Assembly (NCBI GenBank): GCA_902557935.1
Contig: CACECJ010000005.1
Span: 1 to 62,220, forward strand
Source: an uncultured Pelagibacteraceae bacterium
GTDB taxonomy: Bacteria > Pseudomonadota > Alphaproteobacteria > Pelagibacterales > Pelagibacteraceae
DNA: 62,220 nucleotides
Direction of reading: 5' to 3'
A program made the position numbers and the translations under genes. Shown piece by piece: positions 47,441 through 55,691 of this stretch (positions within the stretch are counted from its first letter, which is position 1; every line of letters begins with the position of its first letter). The notes below the pieces were generated by a model that was given only the letters and a program-made list of their open reading frames with translations, did not search any database and was not told where the DNA came from.

Positions 47441-48494
47441 TTATATTATTGTTGGAGGTGGGTGCGCGGGTTTATCTTTGGCCTATGAACTTGAAATAAA
47501 TGAAAAGTTAAAGGAGAAAACTTTAGCAATAATTGAAACCCGTGAAGGTTATAAGAGGGACAAAACTTGGTCATTCTGGAGAGTATTTGATCATAATTTT
47601 GAAGATTGTGTAATTAAAAGTTGGAATAATTTTACAATTAATACTGCTGAAAACTCTAATGAATTAACAAATATAAAATTTCCTTACCAAAGTATCGATA
47701 GTGGAAAATTTTATCAGAAGATAAATTCTAAACTCTCCACAAATTCCAATATTAGTTTTTTTAGAAATCTAAACGAAGTCAATTCAGAAAATTCAATAAT
47801 TTTTAATAGTATTTTTGAAAAAGAACTTGATAAATCTGAGTTATGGCAACACTTTCAAGGTATCGAGATAGAGACTCCTAAAAACATTTTTGATGAGGAA
47901 ATAATAAACTTGATGGATTTTAATTGTGATCAGAGAAAATATGTACATTTTTTCTACACATTACCATTCAGCAAAAATAAAGCTTTGATTGAAACTACTT
48001 GGCTATCAGATTTAGAGGATCGAAGCCTCAGAGATTATGACCTTCAATTAGAGAATTATATTGAGAATAATTTAGGTATAAAAAACTATAAAATAAATTT
48101 TACTGAAAGAGGAGCTATACCACTTTTTTCTCCGTCATTAAGAAATAATAATAAAATAATAAATATTGGATCAGCTGGAGGGATGACTCGTTTAAGCACT
48201 GGTTATACTTTTTTGAACATTCAAGAACATAGTCGTTATATTGTAAATAACATTGACAATATTAATAAAGCAAAAATATTCTCTATAGGGAAAAAATATC
48301 AATTTTTAGATAAAATATTTCTAAGAGTGATAGAAAAATATCCCGAAAAAATGCCTAAAATTTTTTTTAATATGTTTAAAACTTCATCAAATACAATTAT
48401 AAAATTTTTATCAAATAAAAGTAATATTATTGAAGACATGAATATTATTAGCAAAATGCCAAAATTAATTTTTCTAAAAGCATTGTTTAATTAA
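47427..48494 (+). CDS. crtY: Lycopene beta-cyclase CrtY
   Basis: CrtY closes both ends of lycopene to beta-carotene. The 355 residues begin with the dinucleotide motif YIIVGGGCAGLSLAYEL, followed by TWSFWR near residue 47, the substrate-side acidic motif in ALIETTWLSD near 186-195, and GSAGGMTRLSTGYTF near 247-261. It is a CrtY-type rather than CrtL plant-type cyclase. It overlaps crtB by 14 bases and blh by one. Confidence 0.92.
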   Translation: MKEFDYIIVGGGCAGLSLAYELEINEKLKEKTLAIIETREGYKRDKTWSFWRVFDHNFEDCVIKSWNNFTINTAENSNELTNIKFPYQSIDSGKFYQKINSKLSTNSNISFFRNLNEVNSENSIIFNSIFEKELDKSELWQHFQGIEIETPKNIFDEEIINLMDFNCDQRKYVHFFYTLPFSKNKALIETTWLSDLEDRSLRDYDLQLENYIENNLGIKNYKINFTERGAIPLFSPSLRNNNKIINIGSAGGMTRLSTGYTFLNIQEHSRYIVNNIDNINKAKIFSIGKKYQFLDKIFLRVIEKYPEKMPKIFFNMFKTSSNTIIKFLSNKSNIIEDMNIISKMPKLIFLKALFN

Positions 48495-49399
48495 TGGAAA
48501 ATATTAACTTTAAACACTCAATAATATTTTTTTATTTTTGTATTTTAATAAGTCCTGTTTATCTAATGCTCTATTTTGAATCAGTTATATTTTGCTTGTT
48601 TTTAATTTTAATTTTGGGAATTTCTCACGGCGCGTTAGATAATATCAAAGGGAAAAAACTTTTAAAATTATTTGGATACAAAAAAATTGTGTCCTTTTAT
48701 CTTGCCTATGTATTAATTTCGTCATTAATAATAATATTCTGGTTGAAATTTCCTAATACAATTTTATTGCTTTTTTTGATTGTGGCCGCCTATCATTTTG
48801 GAAAAGAAGATACAGTATTTTTTTTTAGAAAAAAGTTTTTTATATCTGAGTTTTTATTTTTCTTTAAAGGATCAACAGTAATTATGGCTCCACTATTATT
48901 TAAGAGAGAAGAAACTAATGAAATATTTAGAATGCTAAATTTTGAAGTTTTTGAAGCAGGATTATTTAGTAATGAATTTTTAATTGGAATGTTATGTCTT
49001 GGTTTTTTATCATCTATGTACATTTCAAAAAAAGAAAACACAAATCTAAAAGGTGTCATGATCATGGACTTCTTTTCTTTAATCATACTGAATCTTTTTT
49101 TGTCGCCTATTTTAGCATTCACTTTTTATTTTTGTTTTCTTCACTCAATTAGGCATTCGATTTCTCTTATTTTTGAGTTAGATAAATCTTTCAAGCGGGG
49201 ACTTAAAAAATTTATAATTAAAGCTGTCCCTTTAACTTTCGTATCTGCAGTAATATTTTTATTTGCAATATATTTTTTGAATAATTTTTATAAGCTTGAT
49301 GAGGCTATTTATAAGGTGATATTTATTGGTTTGGCGTCACTTACTTTTCCGCATATATTGTTAGAATATCTTTTAGAAAAAAATGAAAAAAGAACTTAA
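48494..49399 (+). CDS. blh: Beta-carotene 15,15'-dioxygenase, Brp/Blh family
   Basis: Blh cleaves beta-carotene to two retinals, the chromophore of proteorhodopsin. The 301-residue integral membrane protein has about eight hydrophobic helices. Conserved metal histidines appear in ISHGALDNIKGK near residue 45, VAAYHFGKED near 101, FLHSIRHSISL near 218 and LTFPHILLE near 288. It overlaps ispH by 17 bases. A rhodopsin gene is not in the window, but no other use of retinal is known for such a cell. Confidence 0.93.
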   Translation: MENINFKHSIIFFYFCILISPVYLMLYFESVIFCLFLILILGISHGALDNIKGKKLLKLFGYKKIVSFYLAYVLISSLIIIFWLKFPNTILLLFLIVAAYHFGKEDTVFFFRKKFFISEFLFFFKGSTVIMAPLLFKREETNEIFRMLNFEVFEAGLFSNEFLIGMLCLGFLSSMYISKKENTNLKGVMIMDFFSLIILNLFLSPILAFTFYFCFLHSIRHSISLIFELDKSFKRGLKKFIIKAVPLTFVSAVIFLFAIYFLNNFYKLDEAIYKVIFIGLASLTFPHILLEYLLEKNEKRT

Positions 49400-50327
49400 A
49401 ATTTATTTAGCTTCACCTAGAGGATTTTGTGCTGGTGTCAAGAGAGCAATTGAAATAGTTGAAAAATCTATCAGCAAGTTTGGAGCTCCGGTTTATGTTC
49501 GACATGAAATAGTACATAATAAGCAGGTTGTTGAAGAGTTAAAAGAAAAAGGTGCAATTTTTGTTGATGAGTTATCTGACGTAGATGACGCAAGCAGACC
49601 TGTAATTTTCTCAGCTCATGGAGTGCCAAAGTCAGTACCAGAAGAGGCTAAATTAAAAAATTTATCCTTCGTAGATGCAACTTGTCCATTAGTTTCAAAA
49701 GTTCACAGAGAGTCGGAACAATTAAATAAAAATGGTTTCGATATATTATTAATCGGACATAAAGATCACCCTGAAGTAATTGGTACAATGGGTCAGCTTC
49801 CAAAAGGATCGATTAAACTAATCGAGACAAAAAATGATGTTGATATGTTAAAAGAAAACAATTTTAAAAAACCTCTAGCATATATTACTCAGACAACTCT
49901 GTCCGTAGACGATACGGCTGAAATAATTAAAGCTCTTAAAAATAAGTTTCCAAAAATTAAAGGCCCTATTAAAGAAGATATATGTTACGCAACTACTAAC
50001 AGACAATCAGCGGTAAAAGAGATAGCTTCCAAGTGTGATATGTTTTTTGTTGTGGGAAGTCGTAACTCTTCTAATTCTGTCAGATTAGTTGAAGTTGCAA
50101 AAAAAGCAGGTTGTAATAATTCTCATTTAATGCATTCTGAAAAAGAGATTCCTTATAATGAAATAGAAAATTCTGAAATTATCGGAATATCTTCTGGAGC
50201 GTCTGCACCCGAAAAACTTGTTCAAACATTGTTGAACAGTTTAAGAAAAGATAGGAGTGTTTCTATTGAAGAAGTAATAGTTGCAGAAGAAAAGGTTGTA
50301 TTTAAATTGCCGAAAGAACTTAATTAA
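49383..50327 (+). CDS. ispH: 4-hydroxy-3-methylbut-2-enyl diphosphate reductase
   Basis: IspH is the iron-sulfur enzyme producing IPP and DMAPP at the end of the MEP pathway. The 314 residues contain the three cluster cysteines: RGFCAGVKRAIEI (Cys16), VDATCPLVSKVHRE (about Cys101) and EDICYATTNRQSAV (about Cys202). GHKDHPEVIG near 125 is also conserved. Start ATG overlaps blh by 17 bases, so the isoprenoid building block and its carotenoid users appear translationally coupled. It overlaps thrB by one base. Confidence 0.97.
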   Translation: MKKELKIYLASPRGFCAGVKRAIEIVEKSISKFGAPVYVRHEIVHNKQVVEELKEKGAIFVDELSDVDDASRPVIFSAHGVPKSVPEEAKLKNLSFVDATCPLVSKVHRESEQLNKNGFDILLIGHKDHPEVIGTMGQLPKGSIKLIETKNDVDMLKENNFKKPLAYITQTTLSVDDTAEIIKALKNKFPKIKGPIKEDICYATTNRQSAVKEIASKCDMFFVVGSRNSSNSVRLVEVAKKAGCNNSHLMHSEKEIPYNEIENSEIIGISSGASAPEKLVQTLLNSLRKDRSVSIEEVIVAEEKVVFKLPKELN

Positions 50328-51295
50328 TGGCTGTCTATACAAAGTTAAATCAAAAAAAGATTGAGGAAATTTTATCTAACTATAGTTTAGGTAAGTTGGA
50401 CTCATTTAAAGGAATTGAAGAAGGTATTGAAAATACAAATTATTTTTTATCAGTTAATAAAAAAAAATTTATATTAACTATTTATGAAAAAAGAGTTAAA
50501 TCTGCTGATCTTCCTTTTTTTTCTGATCTAATGTCATCTTTAAATAAAGCTAGTTTTAAATGCCCAGCTCCTATTTCTAATAATAATAATGAAACTATTA
50601 CAAATTTCGGTGGGAAAAAATTAATGATCGTGTCATTTCTCGAGGGAAAGGCAAAACAAAATTTATCTCCAGCGAATTGTGGGTCAATCGGATCTGAAAT
50701 AGCTAAAATGCATGAACTCACAAAGAATTTAAAATTAAAACGACAAAATGACCTATCCGTAAATTCATGGAGAAAATTATTTAATTCAGTCAAAGATAAG
50801 TGTGAAAATATACATAAAGATCTGCCAAGATTAATTGAGGAAAACCTTAATGATGTTGAAAAAAGTTGGCCAAAAAATCTGCCAAGAGGAATAATTCATG
50901 CAGATTTATTTCATGACAATATTTTTTTCATTCAAAATAAATTTAGTGGTGTGATTGACTTTTATTTTTCATGTGAGGATTTTTTTGCTTTTGAAATAGC
51001 TATTTGCTTTAACGCTTTATGTTTTGACGGTCTAAAAAGTAATTTAAGTTTTAACGTTACTAAAGCAAAAAATTTTATCGATGGTTACACATCTGTGAGA
51101 AAATTGTCTCAAGAAGAATTGAATAATATTAAGATTTTATCTCAAGGCGCTGCTTTGAGATTCTTACTAACTCGCGTATTCGACGCTTTAAATAAAGTAG
51201 AGGGAGCAATAGTTAAAACTAAAGATCCAATGGAGTATTTAAAAAGATTAGAATTTCACAAGAATGCAAAAAATCATGAGGATTATTTCTTTTAA
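50327..51295 (+). CDS. thrB: Homoserine kinase (APH-like type)
   Basis: This ThrB, of the aminoglycoside-phosphotransferase fold, phosphorylates homoserine in threonine synthesis. The 322 residues begin MAVYTKLNQKKIEEILSNY, then GIEEGIENTNYFLSV near 28-42, and show the catalytic Asp in IIHADLFHDNIFF near 188-200 plus the metal DFYFSCEDFFAFEIA motif near 208. thrC is 900 bases further on the other strand. It overlaps ispH and rnhA by one base each. Confidence 0.93.
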   Translation: MAVYTKLNQKKIEEILSNYSLGKLDSFKGIEEGIENTNYFLSVNKKKFILTIYEKRVKSADLPFFSDLMSSLNKASFKCPAPISNNNNETITNFGGKKLMIVSFLEGKAKQNLSPANCGSIGSEIAKMHELTKNLKLKRQNDLSVNSWRKLFNSVKDKCENIHKDLPRLIEENLNDVEKSWPKNLPRGIIHADLFHDNIFFIQNKFSGVIDFYFSCEDFFAFEIAICFNALCFDGLKSNLSFNVTKAKNFIDGYTSVRKLSQEELNNIKILSQGAALRFLLTRVFDALNKVEGAIVKTKDPMEYLKRLEFHKNAKNHEDYFF

Positions 51296-51717
51296 TGAAA
51301 TTAAAAATTTACACTGATGGTGCTTGCTCTGGAAATCCTGGAAAAGGAGGTTGGGCAGCAATCATATTAGATGATTCTAATCAATCAAGTATTTCTGGAA
51401 GTGAAAGTAATACAACTAATAATAGGATGGAATTAATGGCTACAATTATGGCATTAAAAAAAATAAAAAAGAAATCAGAGATTACAATTTTTACTGACTC
51501 GAAATATGTGAAAGATGGAATAACTGATTGGATTAAAAAATGGAAAGTTAATAATTGGAAAAGTTCAAACAAGAAACCTGTTAAAAATAAAGATCTTTGG
51601 ATTAAACTGGATAATGCATGTCTAAAACATAAAGTTACTTGGAAGTGGGTTAAGGCGCACGCTGGTAATAAATATAATAATCTTGCTGATGAACTGGCAG
51701 TTTCTAAAGCTAAATAG
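51295..51717 (+). CDS. rnhA: Ribonuclease HI
   Basis: RNase HI degrades RNA in RNA-DNA hybrids. The 140 residues have all four acidic residues: YTDGACSGNPG (Asp8), NRMELMA (Glu46), IFTDSKYVKDGI (Asp66 region) and NLADELA near 131-137. This is the last gene of the long plus-strand run; its tail overlaps the opposite peroxiredoxin gene by 8 bases. RNase HII is also encoded in the window. Confidence 0.96.
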   Translation: MKLKIYTDGACSGNPGKGGWAAIILDDSNQSSISGSESNTTNNRMELMATIMALKKIKKKSEITIFTDSKYVKDGITDWIKKWKVNNWKSSNKKPVKNKDLWIKLDNACLKHKVTWKWVKAHAGNKYNNLADELAVSKAK

Positions 51718-52195
51718 ATTTTAAAAAGCTTTCCGCTGAAGATAATTCACAAGTAGCTGTTTCTTTTTCCTCCTCTACTTTTTTAACTTCACCATTCTCA
51801 ACTAGCATAGTGTAGCGATTAGATCTTATTCCTAATCCTTTTTCGGATTTATCTACTTCTGCCCCGATAGCTTTTGTAAATTTGAGAAATGGGTCACCAG
51901 CCATGAAAATTTTACTTCCAGCATTTTGATTATCGCCCCAGGCCTTCATTACATGAGGATCATTCACTGCAACGCAAATAATTTTAGAAATTCCTTTTTT
52001 ATTAGCTAGTTCGTAATTTTTTATATATCCAGGAAGATGGAGGGCTGAACAAGTTTTTGTAAAAGCACCAGGCATACCTAAAATAATAGTCTTGTCTTTA
52101 CAAAGATCCAATATATCGATTTTTTTAACACCATTATTTTGATCAATGTAAAATAATTCCGAGTTAGGTAGTTTGTCTCCTATTTTTATTCTCAT
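51710..52195 (-). CDS. Peroxiredoxin, Prx5 type
   Basis: A 161-residue atypical peroxiredoxin that reduces peroxides with a thiol donor such as glutathione or glutaredoxin. The catalytic motif Pro42-Gly-Ala-Phe-Thr46-Lys-Thr-Cys49 is followed by SALHLPGYIKN, typical of the Prx5 group. Arg in IRSNRYTMLVE near 127 completes the site. It overlaps thrC by 4 bases and shares the minus strand with the oxidase operon, fitting protection against oxidants. Confidence 0.94.
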   Translation of the reverse strand: MRIKIGDKLPNSELFYIDQNNGVKKIDILDLCKDKTIILGMPGAFTKTCSALHLPGYIKNYELANKKGISKIICVAVNDPHVMKAWGDNQNAGSKIFMAGDPFLKFTKAIGAEVDKSEKGLGIRSNRYTMLVENGEVKKVEEEKETATCELSSAESFLKSI

Positions 52196-53568
52196 TTTAT
52201 TTTGCCCAAAATATAATCTTTAACTTCCGAATTTGAATTTCCAATAATATCAAATGTTTCCTTTTTATCTAGATTCAACTTTAAATGCTTAGGTAAATCT
52301 AAACTTCTTCCTATAGCCTTTTTTATTGTATCGTTGAATTTGTAAGGATGAGCTGTACCAAGAACAATTATATCTCCTAAATTTTTAAAACTTTTTGCTG
52401 CTCCTACACCAGTAGCAGTATGAGGATCAATAATAAATTTATGCTTTTTATATATTTCATCGATTACATATATTGTCTCTTCGTCTGTAATTTTTACTGC
52501 TTCAAAATCTTTTTTAATTTTATCGACTTCTTTTTTTTCTAAGCTGAATAAACTTTTTGATGATAGATCACTCATTAATGATCCTACCTTACTATCACTT
52601 TCGTCTAAAATATAATAAAGAAGCCTTTCAAAATTACTAGCAACTTGTATATCCATACTTGGTGTGATGGTTGTCTTAACTGTATCAGGTTTATATTTAC
52701 CTGTATTGATTACTCTTTGTAAAATATCATTTTTATTTGTTGCAACTATAAGTTTATTAATTGGCAAACCCATTTTTTTTGCTACATATCCAGCGTAGAT
52801 ATCTCCAAAATTGCCAGTTGGTACTGAAAAGCTAATATTGTTTTTTTTTAATTTAAAGAAAGAATAAAAATAATAAACAATTTGACAAACAATTCTCGCC
52901 CAATTGATAGAATTTACACCTGACATATTTATTTTTGATCTAAAACTATTTTCATTAAAAAGCTCTTTAACGATTTTTTGACAATCATCAAATGAACCCT
53001 CAATAGCAATATTATAAATATTAGCACCGCCAATTGTTGTCATTATTTTTCTTTGAATACTAGAAATTTTATTATGCGGATGCAGAACAAAAAGATTTAT
53101 ATTTTTTCTATTACTTAATGCTGCAATAGCTGCTGAACCAGTATCTCCTGATGTAGCAACTACGACATTTACAGTTTTATCTTTAGCGACTTCTAAGTAG
53201 TCATACAAATTGCCAATTACCTGCATTGCAATATCTTTAAAAGCTAAAGTGGGTCCATGATAAAGTTCGAGAAGATTTATATTTCCAATTTTTTTTACAT
53301 TTACAACTTCTTTATCTTTAAAGCTACTATAAGATTTTTTAATCAGTGAGCTAAGTTCTTCTTTTTTAATTTCATCTGAACAAAAATTAAAGATAATTTC
53401 TGTAGCAAGTTCATTATAATTTAGTTGACTTAAATATTTAAGTTCTTCTTGGCTATAATTCTTTATTTCTGCAGGTAAAAATAATCCTCCACCTGGTGCA
53501 AGTCCTCTTAAGAAAATATCTTTAAAACTAAATTCTAAAGATCTATCCCTAGTACTAAAATAATTCAT
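52192..53568 (-). CDS. thrC: Threonine synthase
   Basis: ThrC converts O-phosphohomoserine to threonine with PLP. The 458 residues are a long-form enzyme: N-terminal YFSTRDRSLEFSFKDIFLRGLAPGGGLF, the PLP lysine Lys111 in GPTLAFKDIAMQ, and the phosphate loop VATSGDTGSAAIAALS near 138-153. VPTGNFGDIYAGYVAKKMGLP near 247 matches too. It overlaps the SURF1 gene and the peroxiredoxin gene by 4 bases each. Confidence 0.95.
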   Translation of the reverse strand: MNYFSTRDRSLEFSFKDIFLRGLAPGGGLFLPAEIKNYSQEELKYLSQLNYNELATEIIFNFCSDEIKKEELSSLIKKSYSSFKDKEVVNVKKIGNINLLELYHGPTLAFKDIAMQVIGNLYDYLEVAKDKTVNVVVATSGDTGSAAIAALSNRKNINLFVLHPHNKISSIQRKIMTTIGGANIYNIAIEGSFDDCQKIVKELFNENSFRSKINMSGVNSINWARIVCQIVYYFYSFFKLKKNNISFSVPTGNFGDIYAGYVAKKMGLPINKLIVATNKNDILQRVINTGKYKPDTVKTTITPSMDIQVASNFERLLYYILDESDSKVGSLMSDLSSKSLFSLEKKEVDKIKKDFEAVKITDEETIYVIDEIYKKHKFIIDPHTATGVGAAKSFKNLGDIIVLGTAHPYKFNDTIKKAIGRSLDLPKHLKLNLDKKETFDIIGNSNSEVKDYILGKIK

Positions 53569-54227
53569 TTTTTTCTTCTAAAATATAAATAATAAAAAAT
53601 TATCGAGATTGATATTGCATACCATGTTATAGCATATTTAAGGTGATTGTTTGGCACATCTATGCTTATCTTTTTAGGCAGGGGTGACTTAGCCTGATTA
53701 TCTTCTAAAAAAATTACGAATTCATTAAATCGCTCCCCTGTAGCTTCTTTTAAATCTTCTAAATTTAATGAAAACCAAATATTACTTTTAATGTCATTGT
53801 CTGGTTTAAATATACTTGGTTTATATATTTCTCTCAAAAGGCCAATTATCTCTTTATCAGTTTCTGCTTTAAAGTTTATCCTTGGATTGTCTTTAAGTTC
53901 TTTTTTAATCCAACCTCTATTAATTAATACATTTTGGTTTTTATCTGTTCTAAAAGGGGTAACTACATCGTATCCAGGCTTTCCACTTTCATTCAAACTA
54001 TAAAGGTAAATTTGCTTGTCGAAATTAAATTTTCCTTTTGCGCTTACTCTCTGATAATTTTTTTTAATTGAATTTGAGTATTCTATTGGTTTAGAGTCTA
54101 ATCCAAACGTTATTTCACTTATAAGCTCTAGCTTCCATTGCAATCTATAAAGTTGCCAAGTTCCTAAAGCGCAAAATACTGTTACAAAAAAAATTACGAA
54201 TAGTTGAAATAAAAATGCTCTTTTCAA
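53565..54227 (-). CDS. SURF1-family cytochrome c oxidase assembly protein
   Basis: SURF1 proteins assist heme a3 insertion into oxidase subunit I. A TTG at 54227 gives 220 residues starting MKRAFLFQLF, eight bases after the coxC stop; a TTG at 54263 inside coxC adds 12 residues with no homology I recognise. The first helix (about 5-21) ends at FCALGTWQLYRLQWKLELI, the family signature, and the second helix is near the C-terminus (YAITWYAISISIIFYYLYF). NRGWIKKEL near 110 is also conserved. Confidence 0.85.
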   Translation of the reverse strand: MKRAFLFQLFVIFFVTVFCALGTWQLYRLQWKLELISEITFGLDSKPIEYSNSIKKNYQRVSAKGKFNFDKQIYLYSLNESGKPGYDVVTPFRTDKNQNVLINRGWIKKELKDNPRINFKAETDKEIIGLLREIYKPSIFKPDNDIKSNIWFSLNLEDLKEATGERFNEFVIFLEDNQAKSPLPKKISIDVPNNHLKYAITWYAISISIIFYYLYFRRKK

Positions 54228-54234
54228 TTTGAGA

Positions 54235-55026
54235 TTAGCTTCCCCAAATATAGATCGCAGCAAATAAAAATAACCAAACTACGTCGACAAAATGCCAGTA
54301 CCAGGCTGCTGCTTCAAATCCAAAATGATGTTGAGGGGTTGAATGGCCTCTCATTGATCGAAATAAACAAACTGCAAGAAAAACTGTTCCGACTATTACA
54401 TGAAAGCCATGAAAACCAGTCGACATATAAAATGTTGAACCATAAATTCCACCATCTAAAGTAAATGTTGCGTGATGATACTCATAAGCTTGGAAACAAG
54501 AAAATATAAATCCTAAAAATACTGTTGCGATTAAACCATTTACTAATCCTTTTCTATCATTTTCTAACATTGCATGATGCGCCCAGGTGACAGTAGTTCC
54601 TGATAGCAATAAAATTAGAGTGTTGATTAATGGTATATCCCAAGGATCAAAAGTTTTAATATCTGCTGGTGGCCATATACCTCCTATAGAATCTGATGGA
54701 AATAAACTTGCGTTAAAGAAAGCCCAAAACCATGCAACAAAAAACATTACTTCAGAAGCAATAAATAATGTCATACCGTACCGATGTCCAATTTGAACTA
54801 CGGGAGTATGATGACCTTGATGTTCTGCTTCTTCTATAACATCCCGCCACCACATAAACGCACCATAAACTACTAGTGCAAAACCAATTAATAATAACCA
54901 AAGAGCTTTAGAGTGGAAATAATAAACTGCTCCAAAAGCTAAGATTAAAGTAGCAAATGAAACATAGATCGGCCAAGGACTTGGGTCAACTAAATGGTAA
55001 TCGTGTTTTGGTTTTCCTGCTGACAT
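54235..55026 (-). CDS. coxC: Cytochrome c oxidase subunit III
   Basis: Subunit III of the aa3-type terminal oxidase, a seven-helix membrane protein of 263 residues. It begins MSAGKPKHDYHLVDPSPWPIY, and HRYGMTLFIASEVMFFVAWFWAFFNASLFP near 82-111 (quoted in part) holds the conserved glutamate. STGFHGFHVIVGTVFLAVCL and WYWHFVDVVWLFLFAAIYIWG close it. It overlaps ctaG by one base; the DUF983 gene often found next is absent. Confidence 0.96.
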   Translation of the reverse strand: MSAGKPKHDYHLVDPSPWPIYVSFATLILAFGAVYYFHSKALWLLLIGFALVVYGAFMWWRDVIEEAEHQGHHTPVVQIGHRYGMTLFIASEVMFFVAWFWAFFNASLFPSDSIGGIWPPADIKTFDPWDIPLINTLILLLSGTTVTWAHHAMLENDRKGLVNGLIATVFLGFIFSCFQAYEYHHATFTLDGGIYGSTFYMSTGFHGFHVIVGTVFLAVCLFRSMRGHSTPQHHFGFEAAAWYWHFVDVVWLFLFAAIYIWGS

Positions 55027-55577
55027 TATGTGTTACTCTTTTCGTAATAGCCTGATGAAAAAAAAGTAAAAGACAAAGTTACATCAGACATATTTTTAGT
55101 TTTATTATCATCAACTACTTTGGGATCCAAGAAAAAAGTTAATACAAACTCTTTTTTTTCACCTGGTTGCAAAGTTTGTTTTTCAAAACAAAAACATCCT
55201 ATCTTATTTAGATAAATACCAAATGGTGATGGGGAAACATTAAAAGTTGCTGACCCTGAAGAAATTTCATTACTGGGATTTTCAACGTTAAATTTCACTG
55301 TATGAACTTCACCAGGTTTTAAGTTTAAAGTATTCTTCTCAGGGTAAAATTTCCAATCTAAGGTACTATTGATGTTTGTATCAAATCTCATTTTATAGTC
55401 TTGGTTAACTATTATTTTTGGAATTTCTTTATTAGTTGCGTTTTGGGTAGTCCCACCGAATCCTGTTACTCTACAAAACAAGTCATATAATGGAACCGCT
55501 GCAAAAGATAAACCAAGCATAAGTAAGAATATTGATACCAAAGCAATAGGTGTTAAGTTTTTTTTACTTATATTCAT
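55026..55577 (-). CDS. ctaG: Cox11/CtaG copper chaperone for cytochrome c oxidase
   Basis: Cox11 delivers copper to the CuB site of subunit I. The 183 residues have an N-terminal membrane helix (about 10-32) then a periplasmic beta domain. VPLYDLFCRVTGFGGTTQ near 28-45 and the copper-binding CFCFEKQTLQPGE near 131-143 are diagnostic. Its ATG overlaps the stop of the preceding 37-residue CoxF-like gene (TAATG), so the two are translationally coupled. Confidence 0.95.
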   Translation of the reverse strand: MNISKKNLTPIALVSIFLLMLGLSFAAVPLYDLFCRVTGFGGTTQNATNKEIPKIIVNQDYKMRFDTNINSTLDWKFYPEKNTLNLKPGEVHTVKFNVENPSNEISSGSATFNVSPSPFGIYLNKIGCFCFEKQTLQPGEKKEFVLTFFLDPKVVDDNKTKNMSDVTLSFTFFSSGYYEKSNT

Positions 55578-55690
55578 TATATTTCTCTATTATAAATCCC
55601 AATATTGTAAAAAGTTAGTACAAACAAAAAAATCATAAATAAGATTAATATCAAAGCAGTAATCAAATTTTTTTTCTTTTTATCCATCAT
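55577..55690 (-). CDS. Very small membrane protein, CoxF-like
   Basis: I found a 37-residue frame that starts at an ATG-ATG pair (55690/55687) and ends in TAA overlapping the ctaG ATG. The peptide is four basic residues then one membrane helix (KKKKNLITALILILFMIFLF, then VLTFYNIG) and a polar tail. It fills the slot between ctaB and ctaG, where alphaproteobacteria commonly have a small CoxF-like protein; a similar TM helix followed by a Tyr-Asn-Ile-Gly type ending is expected. I infer a role in oxidase biogenesis. Confidence 0.72.
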   Translation of the reverse strand: MMDKKKKNLITALILILFMIFLFVLTFYNIGIYNREI

Positions 55691-55691
55691 A

